Shown here piece after piece: positions 55,801-63,927 of a DNA stretch of 64,000 bases. The DNA is from Streptomyces changanensis. GTDB lineage: Bacteria; Actinomycetota; Actinomycetes; Streptomycetales; Streptomycetaceae. The position numbers and the translations under genes are program-made. How positions within the stretch are numbered: position 1 is the first letter of the stretch; every line of letters begins with the position of its first letter. Under the pieces are notes generated by a model. That model was not told the DNA's origin. It searched no databases and worked only from the letters and a program-made list of their open reading frames with translations. The DNA lies in NCBI RefSeq assembly GCF_024600715.1, contig NZ_CP102332.1, positions 1 to 64,000 on the forward strand, given 5' to 3'.

Positions 55801-56442
55801 GCCGTGGTCCAGGAACTCCTGGACGTCCTCGGCAGTGCCGTCCATCGCCTGCTGGGCGAGCTTCTTGACGTTCGGCCCGCCCGTCGCCATCAGGGTCATG
55901 AGCTGGACGCGGTTGTCGTCCGCGCGGGGCGGGAACTGTCCCGTGTTGATGAACGCCAGGTAGTCGTCGGACGACCCCTGGAGGGCCGTGCCGGCGGCCT
56001 TCTTCACGCTGGGTCCGCCGTTGGCCATGATCTGCATGACCCGGACGCGCAGGTCCTCGTCGTACGGGCGCAGGATCCCGTCGTCGAGGAACGCCTGGAG
56101 CTCGTCCACTCCATGGTCGAGCGCTGCGTCGGCGGCGGCCCGGGTGCCCGGGCCCCCCATCGCCATGGCCTGCATGACCTGCACGCGCAGGTCGTGCTCG
56201 TGGATGCCGGGCAGCCGGTCGGCCATGAAGGTCCGCACGTCCGCGTCCGAGCCGGTCAGGACGGCTTCGGCGGCCTTGCGAACCCCCGGCCCGCCGTACT
56301 TCCACGCCTCGAGTACGTCGGATCTGTCGTACTCGGGCACTCCTTCCGCTGCGGCAGGACGCGTGTCGATGCCCAGGACCATCGCCAGGGCCATCAGCGC
56401 TGCCACGATGCCACGCCTGCTGGGCGCGGCGCGTGACGTCAT
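52879..56442 (-). CDS. ALF-repeat polymorphic toxin with C-terminal barnase-like ribonuclease
   Basis: 1187 residues from ATG 56442. Order: signal peptide (MTSRAAPSRRGIVAALMALA, cleaved near AAAEGV, about residue 32); ALF repeats 1-4 (about 45-215; e.g. GGPGVRKAAEAVLTGSDADV and GGPNVKKLAQQAMDGTAEDV); a long Ala-rich coiled coil (about 225-600); ALF repeats 5-8 (about 625-810; GGRGVQAAGSKALDGTAADL); a second Ala-rich helix (about 815-970); a Cys-containing pre-toxin region (CLNEFEPSCLTDLAMNALKV); and a ribonuclease domain (about 1080-1187). The last shows SPYREYRVTPPPG (Glu1142), GGAGPLRVVKN (Arg1158) and YYTWTHYGD (His1174), matching the Glu/Arg/His catalytic set of RNase Sa/barnase. It should kill by degrading RNA. 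Confidence 0.85.
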   Translation of the reverse strand: MTSRAAPSRRGIVAALMALAMVLGIDTRPAAAEGVPEYDRSDVLEAWKYGGPGVRKAAEAVLTGSDADVRTFMADRLPGIHEHDLRVQVMQAMAMGGPGTRAAADAALDHGVDELQAFLDDGILRPYDEDLRVRVMQIMANGGPSVKKAAGTALQGSSDDYLAFINTGQFPPRADDNRVQLMTLMATGGPNVKKLAQQAMDGTAEDVQEFLDHGWQVAAARDQENLSIAQLAALADRAQKQATALTETAKEEAAKAEAATRRAKEAAEEAARKAKAAQESAGEASAAAAQAAAAARRAADSARTAISAAAAANRSARVAATAAAQAAYAATRAGSAASAAHSAAAAAAGDATRAKQARVAAENARTAAAGATKAADAAEQAGVAADNAAKAAGAAASAGTNAAAAAAAAAEAGRWSGQAGGKAAEAQAAADAAQRQAAQATRAANAAQANATQAAAAARQSRKAANDAATYARAAATAADKAADEAGKAVDAAKASTAAANAASQAATLAKNASDQAKTVAALARKTDAERLAQQQFENVLAAEEAKKAHDEHVEAAQAEAGRVQRLNAETQKLWQEAAAAADVREAAGKGRQVAVNLLGSSGQWVRTQAEIALVGGDDQAAAFARTGLAVAMEQDDRAAVAHVAATTDKPAQQQAALAVLDKPIGQVREFLRTRHYPGKEDDDRVAVARIMAAGGRGVQAAGSKALDGTAADLHEFLEVGQYKAREDDDRVAVNQALATGGPEVKAAAQAALSGPPAALRAFLRTGLPRAQQRDANAAAHVAEIDVLLASAARSAAIAQRDAAEAQRVAANARKNAADAVKWANEAKESSARANTYAQQADAAADEAEASAARAAESARQAQNAAAAARADARAAGVSAQQAQRSASRAATYATQANASAYQAQVSAQAADKDAAAAAKASTEALKIAAEKLVAELKKQVEQELREASKPMTDAELRKVLEKRLVKFRGNLLSEGELKPGEVLLVCGADGAGGMGCITTTYLDRLIAWFVGAEDIERCLNEFEPSCLTDLAMNALKVKALKKVRPSCPKARSYSGAGTVKMRMASVSAASSTPAPGSSPCVPWIQPGSLPAAEERALTDTLAHLDAGTVPTGPTATKWGTKFKNWGNDLPGAQGPQSPYREYRVTPPPGVGGAGPLRVVKNIQTGEVYYTWTHYGDSGPPAFVRIR

Positions 56443-56988
56443 GTGCACGGTGCTTCTTCTTTCTCGGAGGGTCGTTCGGAGGGGACGCGCCGCGCGTCGC
56501 CGCCCCGGCCCTCCCCGGGTGGTCGGCCGTCCCGTGGTCGTGGGGCGGCGCTGGTCGAGGGGCCCGCGGCGGTACGGCGGGTGGATGTGACGGCGGGTCG
56601 CCTGACGTCCCGGGCTCCGGCAGCCGCTCGTGGCCGCGGCCGGAACGGGCCTCTGGTTCCCCCTCGGCGCGTGACGTCCTCGATGACGTGCGTGCGCCGT
56701 GCGCGATGTGCCGGGCGCCCTGGTCGAGGCGCTGCCACGCTGCCCCGTCCCCTCCCCCGTCCGTTTCCGGGGCGCGAGCGCGGCGACGGCCTGAGGATGA
56801 TCACACAAGGGGCCGCAGAAGTCGAAAGTGTTACGGAAGGGGGCAGGCTCGGCGCGGTCGTTCATCCCGCCGGCCACGGAAGACCGGCGCGTTCATCGGC
56901 ACCACCTGGAATGTGCCGTCTCCGCCCGCCCAGTCCGCCCGATCCCGGTCCCGGTCGGCCGGTTCGCCGGCCGCTTATCCTCATGGCC
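56443..56988. other. Divergent intergenic region between the toxin operon and the DUF1707 gene
   Basis: About 545 bases, GC-rich with a slightly AT-rich island around 56800-56840 (TCGAAAGTGTTACGG). No gene is supported. It should hold both promoters. Confidence 0.4.
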
Positions 56989-57606
56989 ATGACTACCCAG
57001 CCTCCGGAGCCCTCTCCGCGACCCGCCCCGTCAGAAGAACTCCGCGCCTCTCACGATGACCGGGAAGCAGTGGTGGAGCAGCTGCGCGATGCGGCAGCCG
57101 AGGGGCGAATCGATTTCGATGAGTTGGATTCCCGTCTGGAGCAGGCGTTGACGGCCAAGACCCACGCCGAGTTGGCCGTTCTGACCGCCGACTTGCCGAG
57201 GCTGACCTCCCCTGAGAGCCAGTCCCCACTGGTACTCAAGGGCGGCATGTACGGCGCGTCTCGCGGCCCCGGACGCTGGGAAGTTCCCGGGCACGTGATC
57301 GCTCGCGGAGGCCTGGGGGGTGTGAAGATCGACTTCACCCGGGTCGAGTGCCGCCGCACGGAGGTCACAGTGGAGGCGTACGGGGAGACGTCCGGTGTCA
57401 CGATCGTCATCCCCGACGCCTGGGCTGCAGACACCAGCGGCATGGATCCCGGCGTCGGCGGCCTGACGGACAAGACCACCCCCGACCGGCTACCGGGGAC
57501 TCCGTTGATCCGGCTCACTGGTTCCGGCGGCGCGGGAGGAGTGGCGATCCGCCACCCCAACCGGGGGGAACGGCGCAAGCTGCACGACAACCCGGCGCAG
57601 GGCTAG
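56989..57606 (+). CDS. DUF1707 domain protein with LiaF-like C-terminal region
   Basis: About 205 residues, ATG 56989 (ATG 56983 is also in frame; TTATCC just upstream looks like a -10, so a leaderless message is possible). DUF1707 is at about 20-75: RASHDDREAVVEQLRDAAAE and RIDFDELDSRLEQALTAKTH. The second half (about 90-190; GGMYGASRGPGRWEVPGHVI and EAYGETSGVTIVIPDAWAAD) is a beta-rich cell-wall-response type domain. No membrane helix. Such proteins are common in Streptomyces, with uncertain signalling roles. Confidence 0.85.
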   Translation: MTTQPPEPSPRPAPSEELRASHDDREAVVEQLRDAAAEGRIDFDELDSRLEQALTAKTHAELAVLTADLPRLTSPESQSPLVLKGGMYGASRGPGRWEVPGHVIARGGLGGVKIDFTRVECRRTEVTVEAYGETSGVTIVIPDAWAADTSGMDPGVGGLTDKTTPDRLPGTPLIRLTGSGGAGGVAIRHPNRGERRKLHDNPAQG

Positions 57607-57736
57607 GCCGTCTCCGCGGAGTCGGGGGCATCGGAGTCGTAGGCGGACGTGCGGCCCGGCTGCGGTGCGCCACCGGACGGAGCGGCGGCCGGTGCCCGAC
57701 GGCGTGTGGCGGCACGGCGTCGGGCCGGGAATGGCC

Positions 57737-58147
57737 TCAGCGAACGAGGCCGATCGCCTCGATCTCGATCATCCATTCGGGGTCGGCGAGTGAGGAGACC
57801 TCGACGAACGACTCCGCGAGGTGCGGCTTGTCCGGGAAGTGTTCCGCGCGCAGTCTGGCGAAGACGCCCTGCTGCGTGATCTCCGTGACGAACACGGTCG
57901 CCTTGACCGTGTCGGCGAGGCTCGATCCCGCGTTCGTCAGCACCGTGGACAGATTCGCGAGTGCCTGACGGGTTTGGGCCTCGAAGTCCCCCACGCCGAC
58001 CGGGGCCCCCTGGGCGTCGATCGGGGCCTGTCCCGATGTGAAGACCAGGTTCCCGACCCGGATGCCGAGCGAGATGCCGGCTGCCTCGTACCAGTCGGGC
58101 TCCGCGGAAACACGCACACGTTCGACAGCGGATGGTGTGACGGACAT
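57737..58147 (-). CDS. RidA/YjgF/YER057c-family protein
   Basis: 136 residues, start 58147, GGGAG upstream. Conserved features: LGIRVGNLVFTSGQAPIDAQ, FEAQTRQALANLSTVLTNAG and VKATVFVTEI. RidA proteins hydrolyse reactive enamine/imine intermediates of PLP enzymes. The diagnostic arginine near position 105 (RLRAEHF, Arg) is not clearly of the RidA subgroup, so another Rid subfamily is possible. Lies opposite to the DUF1707 gene. Confidence 0.85.
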   Translation of the reverse strand: MSVTPSAVERVRVSAEPDWYEAAGISLGIRVGNLVFTSGQAPIDAQGAPVGVGDFEAQTRQALANLSTVLTNAGSSLADTVKATVFVTEITQQGVFARLRAEHFPDKPHLAESFVEVSSLADPEWMIEIEAIGLVR

Positions 58148-58384
58148 GCTGCTGACACTCCCTCAAATCCCTTCGGTGAAGCCGCGTGCCGTCACCCGCC
58201 ACCGACGTGATGCACAGACGACAGCCACGGGCGCTCGTGATCCACTCCCGAAGGCCCCGTGACTTCGCGGTGGACCGGCGGGTGGGCGCGGAGGTCTCCG
58301 GGGTGGCCGGACCTTCTCGAGTGCTGGGATCTGCGGCAAGTAGGAGAACGTGTGCACCGGCAGGGAAGCGGTGAGCCAGTCACG

Positions 58385-58999
58385 TCATCCCGTCGGCATG
58401 GCGATGGCAGGACCGTGAACCTCCAGGATGACGGCGGTGCCGGCCACGCTTCGGTCCTCGTGCATGGTGATCTGCCGGCCGGGCCGGAGGTGCGTCCAGT
58501 GGGAGGGAGTGAGGGGCACGAGGCGAACCGTGGCCCGCCCTCCGGGCTCCAGCATGGGCATGTTCTCAACCCAGAGCGAGGCGATACTGACCGCACGTCC
58601 ACCGGTGGGCGAGAGGTGTCCGATGTCCCACATGGGTCGCAGAACACCGGCGCCGGAGATTGCCGTGGTGCGTCGCGCCTCAGCGGCAGGACGGAGCGTC
58701 AGGTCCGCCCGGATGACGCCGTGACGGATCTCGGAGCACCGCCAGTGGCACCAGGCCGCGCTCCGCTCAAGCCGCAGCTGCTCAGCCGCTTCGGCGAGCT
58801 GCTCCCAAAACGCCAGAGGCAGCGAGCGACCGTCCCCGAGTTCCTCCAGCAGGCCCAGGGCGATCTCCCACTCGTCGTGGACGAGGTAGTCCCAGATGTC
58901 TCGCACCGTGATGTCGTTCTCGGTGGCGGTCTCTTCCGGAACAAGCAGGGAAACTGATCGGAGCAGCTCAGGGACGTCCATGCGCTCATTGTCGATCAC
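58385..58999 (-). CDS. Hypothetical protein with EF-Tu domain 3-like beta-barrel
   Basis: 204 residues, GTG 58999 with GAGGG upstream; ATG 58981 is an alternative. The N-terminal half is helical (LRSVSLLVPEETATENDITV and DEWEIALGLLEELGDG). The C-terminal half resembles the EF-Tu domain III barrel: AGVLRPMWDIGHLSP, then ENMPMLEPGGRATVRLVPLT and LRPGRQITMHEDRSVAGTAV. Streptomyces has several stand-alone proteins of this kind of unknown function. Next to another hypothetical; no operon link proven. Confidence 0.6.
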   Translation of the reverse strand: MIDNERMDVPELLRSVSLLVPEETATENDITVRDIWDYLVHDEWEIALGLLEELGDGRSLPLAFWEQLAEAAEQLRLERSAAWCHWRCSEIRHGVIRADLTLRPAAEARRTTAISGAGVLRPMWDIGHLSPTGGRAVSIASLWVENMPMLEPGGRATVRLVPLTPSHWTHLRPGRQITMHEDRSVAGTAVILEVHGPAIAMPTG

Positions 59000-59082
59000 C
59001 TGAACCCTCGGCGCTCCAGCCGTAGGCCGTGATCTTGCCTGTCAGTCGCTGCCGAAGGAGTGGCGCGCGCGGTGCGTGACGC

Positions 59083-59625
59083 CTACGGTCCGTAGGCGAG
59101 ATCCGTGCCGCCGCTGGCCTCGATCAGCCAGGACAGCGAACCGCTGCCGAACGGCCAGCCGGTAGTGGCCACCTGAACCCAACCGCCTCCCGATTCATCG
59201 GTACCCGCGTGCCACCACCACCAGCTGCGATCGTCACCCGCTCCTTCCTCGGTCGGGTCGAAGTGGTGCAGCCAGTCCGACAACGTCCACGGCCCCCGGC
59301 TGGCGACCGCCCTCTGCTCCGGCGTCATCGCCTGCCACTGGCGCAGCCACGCCTCGACATCGAAGGGCTCGTCAGGCCCTGGCTCCACGGGCTCGGGCGC
59401 GCACCGCTGGACGAACCACGTCGGCAGCAGCCGCGGCCACCGCTCATCTGCGGGCCAGTCGCCTGTCCGCTCGACCACGCGCGTCAGCACCGTACGCGCG
59501 TCGGCGATGACCTGGGTGGGGTCCTTGGCGGTGAACCGGACCCGTACGAGAAACGGCCGCTGCCGGTCGTCCTCGGCCCTCGGCCCGGACCGAAGACGCC
59601 GTAGCTCGCCCTCCATGATCTCCAC
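59083..59625 (-). CDS. Hypothetical protein, conserved-looking
   Basis: 180 residues, ATG 59625 (MEIMEGELRRLRSGPRAEDD). Contains VRVRFTAKDPTQVIADARTV, a Trp-rich segment (DDRSWWWWHAGTDESGGGWV) and the end GTDLAYGP. The mix of strands and helices suggests a small globular protein. No domain recognised. The 83-base gap to the next gene, in the same direction, allows co-transcription with 58385-58999. Confidence 0.6.
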   Translation of the reverse strand: MEIMEGELRRLRSGPRAEDDRQRPFLVRVRFTAKDPTQVIADARTVLTRVVERTGDWPADERWPRLLPTWFVQRCAPEPVEPGPDEPFDVEAWLRQWQAMTPEQRAVASRGPWTLSDWLHHFDPTEEGAGDDRSWWWWHAGTDESGGGWVQVATTGWPFGSGSLSWLIEASGGTDLAYGP

Positions 59626-60251
59626 AGCGAAGAAGTGTGCACCAGCACCGACCTCGCCACACCTCCCTTACCGTCAGACCACGAGATCATGACCGCTGAA
59701 GATCATGGTCGTCCTCGGGGGCCGTGTTCGAGGACCGCGCAAGTCCGCAGCCGGTCCGTCCATGACGGGTGCCCCTCGACGCGAGGCCCCGCCCTCTCCC
59801 GTCGCCGCCCTGGTGGAGCCTCCGACGGACCGGCGGCCACGAGCGCGACCAGGAGAAAGGCGGACCCGCCTGGCGGGCGACACCACCGACGCCGGCTTCG
59901 GCACGGGCTCGCGACGGGGTCCCCCAGGGCTGGGCGTCACGTCGTGCCGCCAGTCCTCGGGGACATCCCCGCGGCCCGCGTCCAGAGCCTGCCGCCGCCT
60001 CACGTCGTGATCACAGGTCAGCTGTACCTGCATCCCATCGCCCGGCCGTGCACGATGTGCGCGGGCGGCCCCGGCACCAGGTGAGCGTGACGGGTTTGCC
60101 CGGCGCGGCCACGGTCACGACCACGGCCGCGGCCGCGTCCGGGCGCCGGGGGCCGGGGGCCCTGGGATTCGGCCGTGCACGACCCAGCGCAGGGCCCGCG
60201 GAGCCCCGCATGCCTCGCCGTGGTCGAGCCCGTCGGCGGCCGGGAACAGGG
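59626..60251. other. Spacer without a gene
   Basis: About 625 bases. GATCATG is repeated at 59689 and 59700 in an otherwise GC-rich sequence; this resembles DNA next to IS insertion sites, but no element is present. Confidence 0.4.
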
Positions 60252-61709
60252 TCAGGCCGGTTTGACCCGCCACTGCTGGCAGCTGTTGCCGAGCCAGGTC
60301 CACTGGCGTACGTCGGCTCCGTCCGCTGCCGAGCAGTCGGCGACGTCGGCGACCTTGCCGGTGGCCTGATTGGTCAGGCGGATCCAGCCTGCGTCGGTGG
60401 TGATGAGGCGGAACTTCTGGCAGGTGTTGTCCAGCCACGACCACTGACGCAGAGCCGCGCCGTCGGCGGTGGAGCAGTCGGCGGTGTCGAGGACCTTGCC
60501 GCTCGCCACGTTCACCAGGCGGCTCGTGTCGTCGGCCCGGTCCTCGATCCGCCACTTCTGGTCGCTGCCGCCGTCACAACCCCCCTGCTGGACGTTGGCG
60601 CCGTCGGCGGTCGAACCGCCCGCCACCTCCAGGCACTTGCCGCTGCTGCGGTTGGTGAGGGTGTACGCCGTCGGGGTGGCCGCGCTCTCGCCCGAAGGGC
60701 CGGGCAGGGTGGTGCCGAGAGCGACCGGCTTCCCGAATCTCGGGGTGCCGTCGGTGTTCCAGGTGAACTTCTGCGCCCGCGTCGTACGGCCGTTGTCGCA
60801 GCCGTCGGAGGCGGAGTCGTTGGCGTGGTAGACGATCCAGTCCTCGGTGCCGTCCGGTGACGTGAAGAAGCCGTTGTGACCGGGGCCGTACACGCCCGCC
60901 GCGTCGTCGCGCTGGAAGACGGGCGTGGACTTCTTGGTCCAGGAGGACGCGGCGAGCGGGTCGGGGCCGGTGAGTTCGAGCTGCCCCAGCTTGTAGTCGG
61001 GGGTCATGCAGCCACTCGCCGAGAAGATCACGAAGGTTCGGCCGCCGCGCTGGAGCACCTCAGGGCCTTCGTTGACGTTCGAGCCCACCTTCTCCCAGGC
61101 GTGGGTGGGGGATGAGATGGTGGTGAACGCGCCGCTGACCGTGTAGGGGTTGGACATCGGGGCGATCAGCACGTTCTGGTTGCTGCCCTGCCAGGCGCTG
61201 GCCAGGAGATACAGCTTGCCGCCGACCGTCATGACGCTGCCGTCGATGAGCCAGCCGCTCTGCGAGGAATGCTGCAGGCGGTTCTTGTAGTGGTAGGGGC
61301 CCTGCGGGTCGGACCCGCTGCTCTCCAGGACGTGCGTGCGTTGCGAACCGAAATCGGTGCCGGCCTCGCCCGCCGTGTAGTAGAGGTACCAGCGGCCGCC
61401 GGCGAAGTACAGTTCCGGGGCCCAGATGTTGCAGCAGCGCGAGGCGTGGTCGGCCTTGCCGTCCCACACTTGCACGCTTGGCGCGGTGGCGAGCCCGGCC
61501 AGGGTGGGTGACTTGCGCATGGTGATGACGTGGGTCCAGCTCGTCGTCACCAGGTAGTAGTGGCCCTGGTGGTAGGAGATCCAGGGGTCGGCGCCCTTCT
61601 GGGCTTTGACCGGGTTGGTGTACGGGCGGCCTTCGGCGGCGGGCGCGGCCTGTGCCACGCCGATGCCGAGGAGGAGGGCCGCGAGCAGGGTCAGGAGGCG
61701 ACGGGCCAT
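60252..61709 (-). CDS. Secreted GH43-family arabinosidase with C-terminal ricin-type lectin domain
   Basis: 485 residues from ATG 61709 with GGAG upstream. Signal peptide MARRLLTLLAALLLGIGVAQ cleaved near AAPAA. GH43 propeller (about 30-350): KGADPWISYHQGHYYLVTT with the first catalytic Asp, NIWAPELYFAGGRWYLYYT, IDGSVMTVGGKLYLL, and SNVNEGPEVLQRGGRTFVIF with the acid Glu. Then a ricin B-type beta-trefoil (about 360-485) with QxW motifs (QKWRIEDRADD, QKFRLITT, QQWRVKPA) and a LTNRSSGKCLEVAGGST start. It probably removes arabinose side chains. A LacI-like palindrome lies upstream. Confidence 0.9.
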   Translation of the reverse strand: MARRLLTLLAALLLGIGVAQAAPAAEGRPYTNPVKAQKGADPWISYHQGHYYLVTTSWTHVITMRKSPTLAGLATAPSVQVWDGKADHASRCCNIWAPELYFAGGRWYLYYTAGEAGTDFGSQRTHVLESSGSDPQGPYHYKNRLQHSSQSGWLIDGSVMTVGGKLYLLASAWQGSNQNVLIAPMSNPYTVSGAFTTISSPTHAWEKVGSNVNEGPEVLQRGGRTFVIFSASGCMTPDYKLGQLELTGPDPLAASSWTKKSTPVFQRDDAAGVYGPGHNGFFTSPDGTEDWIVYHANDSASDGCDNGRTTRAQKFTWNTDGTPRFGKPVALGTTLPGPSGESAATPTAYTLTNRSSGKCLEVAGGSTADGANVQQGGCDGGSDQKWRIEDRADDTSRLVNVASGKVLDTADCSTADGAALRQWSWLDNTCQKFRLITTDAGWIRLTNQATGKVADVADCSAADGADVRQWTWLGNSCQQWRVKPA

Positions 61710-62192
61710 CCGTAGCTCCGATTCGAGGGGTCGACGCCGGACTTCTGCGTGCCGCTGTCCTGGCTGTCGTGGCAGTGGTGACGGCTCACTGGCTCTCCTT
61801 TCGATGGTGGGGACCGTCGCCGAGGGCGTCCGATATACCGAACGGCGATCGTGTCATCGGACGAGACCGTAGAATCGAAGCGCTTGCGCGTCAACGGTTC
61901 ACTCAGACTTCGTCCGCCTGCCCGCCCGTGTTCCCCTACGCCACCCTGGCAGGAGCGACTGGGGACGCTTCTGATCCCGTCTCACCGCGAACCGTTGCCG
62001 ACCTGCGGACGTACCGAGTGACATGGCCGACCGGCCCCCTCGGGGACGGAAGGCGGTACGCGGCACACGCGAGGGGCGGCGGCCGGGCGGCACGTGACCG
62101 CAACCCGGCGGAGATGCGGCCTGCCCCCGTGACGGCCCGGTAGGCAGGGGACGGCACGGCGACCACGGCAGCCGGCTCCCCCGGTGGGCCGC
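61710..62192. other. Intergenic region with a LacI-like operator
   Basis: About 480 bases between the GH43 gene start and the HTTM-like gene end. Contains the palindrome at 61878-61885; otherwise nothing is visible. Confidence 0.5.
61878..61885. promoter_or_regulatory. LacI/GalR-type half-symmetric box AAGCGCTT
   Basis: The 8-bp palindrome AAGCGCTT, in the context ATCGAAGCGCTTGCGCG, matches the CG-centred core typical of LacI-family sugar operators. It lies about 170 bases upstream of the GH43-lectin start. Confidence 0.45.
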
Positions 62193-63503
62193 TCAGCGGC
62201 CGTCTGCGGTCGACGGGAACAGAGAGCACAACCTGCGCTGCGACGTGCGGACCGTACCCGCGGGGTCGACGTCGACGGTCTCCACCCAGAGCGTGGCGCC
62301 GTCAGGCAACGGGGAGGGGGCGGCGGCGTTTCGACGGCGGACCTGGGTGACGAAGGCATCCAACGCGTCGGAGGACGACTCGGCGGCCGAGTACTCCCGC
62401 GACAGGCCGGAGGTGGAGCAGTTGACGACCTCGGGGGTGGGGTGGATCTCGGAGCCGTCGGGGGAACGCAGGGTGACCACGGACGCGGGCCGGTACGCGG
62501 CGGCGAACATCGGGAGGTTGGAGAAGGGGTAGACCCGGTCGTCGAAGGCGAGGGAAAGCACGGTCGCGGCGGCGAACACCATGACCGCCGGGGCTTGCGG
62601 TCCGAGGCTCACCCAGGGCCCGCCGACGAACGGGAGCGGCAGCATGCCCAGCGCCACCAGCATGGCGTTCTCCCGGAAGTCGACCGACAGGACCCACAGC
62701 GACCCGAGGTGGAACAGCAGCAGGCTCCCGCAGATCACGGCGCGGGGCGCTGTACCCAGGATCACCAACGGGGTCGAGAGTTCCAACAGCAGTACGACCC
62801 ACAGGGTCACGACACCCCAGCGCGGCCGACGCGCCAGGGCCCAGCCCGGGCCGGTTCGCGTCACCGCCTTGCCGTCGCCGGCCTCGAAGCGGGCGAAGAG
62901 CGTGACGTAGAAGGGGAAGAGCCGCGGATCGGGTTAGCGCAGGCCACGCTTGCGGATCTTGGAAACGGCCGACACGAAGTAGTGCGCGGGGATCGTCCCC
63001 CACAGTCCCTGCGCCATCCACACGGTGGCCCGATGCGAGGTGGCGCCGTACCCCGCGGCGGCGGCACACAGCCCGGTGGCCGTGATGGCCAGCGCCGCCA
63101 TCCCCAGCAGGTGCAGGTGGTGGTGAACCGTGAAGTGGCGGCTGCCGTCGTCCTCTTCGGTGACGGTCCCGGCGAACTCCTGCGACAGATAGACCGTCGC
63201 CAGGAGCAGGAAGCACGCCGTCATCACGGCGACGGCGACCGGGGCGAGCACATTCGCCGCGAAGGCGCCGCCGGACAGCAGCACTGCGCAGAACAGTGCG
63301 ACACGAGCCCAGGCGGGAGTGAGGAAGCCGCCGATGCGAGCCCCCACCGTGCCTGCCCGCCAGCTGGAGGCGGTGTTGAACTCTCTGAGCGGTCCGGTCG
63401 ATGCGACAGCGAGGATGACGGCGAACAGACTTCGGAAGACCAGGTCGGACGTGGAGTGCGGGGCGTTCCAGGAGTGCTGCCAGGCGGCCCAGTCGAACAA
63501 CAT
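62193..63503 (-). pseudogene. HTTM-like multi-pass membrane protein split by an in-frame TAA
   Basis: Start ATG 63503 (GGAAGG upstream); first part ends at TAA 62934-62936 and reads VFRSLFAVILAVASTGPLRE, FLLLATVYLSQEFAGT, HHLHLLGMAALAITATGLCA and AHYFVSAVSKIRKRGLR. The same frame continues after the stop with PDPRLFPFYVTLFARFEA and LLLELSTPLVILGTAPRAVI, further helices and the soluble end VETVDVDPAG, to 62193. Eight or so helices and the pattern (PAHYFVSAVSKIRKRGL) are those of HTTM/vitamin K-dependent carboxylase-like proteins. A single TAC or TAT to TAA change would explain the break. A GTG 62864 may restart the second half. Confidence 0.65.
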
Positions 63504-63687
63504 GCGTCTGCCTTCCGTACCGTCGGGGGGTGAGGATCGGGCCGACCGGGCTGACTGCCGTGGCCCACGCCGTCTTGGACCAGAAGGTCCGAGCGGACAA
63601 TGTGGTGGGCGAGTCGGGTCTGGCCGCCGAGGCCGTCGGCCGTCTTCTCCGTGTGGGTGGCCGGGAGCGGGAGGCCGCTCTCAACGC
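63504..63687. other. Spacer upstream of the HTTM-like gene
   Basis: No gene seen. Confidence 0.35.
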
Positions 63688-63927
63688 ATGGACAGATCAA
63701 CCGAGTCGGCTGTCCATCCTGCCGCACTCGACCTTCCTCACACCCGGGCCGAATCGGTCACGATGCTCACCGCCACCCGGGAGGGTGACCGCCGCTGCGA
63801 GTTTCCGCCGCACCAGCGTGCCCCGGTCCGTCTGGTGTACTGGCCGGCACGCCCCCTCATCCGGCTCGCGGCCGGCTCCGGCATCTCTGTCGGCACCGCC
63901 CGGCACACGGCGAAGCCATGCTCTTGA
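63688..63927 (+). pseudogene. 5' part of an IS5-group transposase
   Basis: The frame from ATG 63688 reads STESAVHPAALDLPHTRAES, VTMLTATREGDRRCEFPPHQ and LIRLAAGSGISVGTARHTAK, the N-terminal helix-turn-helix part of a DDE_Tnp_4-type transposase. The frame stops at 63927 and no catalytic residues follow before the window ends. Confidence 0.65.

Noticed and set aside
52645-56436. A 1263-codon open frame on the plus strand opposite the toxin gene.
   Set aside because: It is antisense to a well supported gene. High G+C in the third codon position leaves antisense frames open, and its residues show no domain.
62934-62936. TAA as programmed readthrough or recoding in the HTTM-like gene.
   Set aside because: No recoding signals are visible; a nonsense mutation is the simpler explanation.
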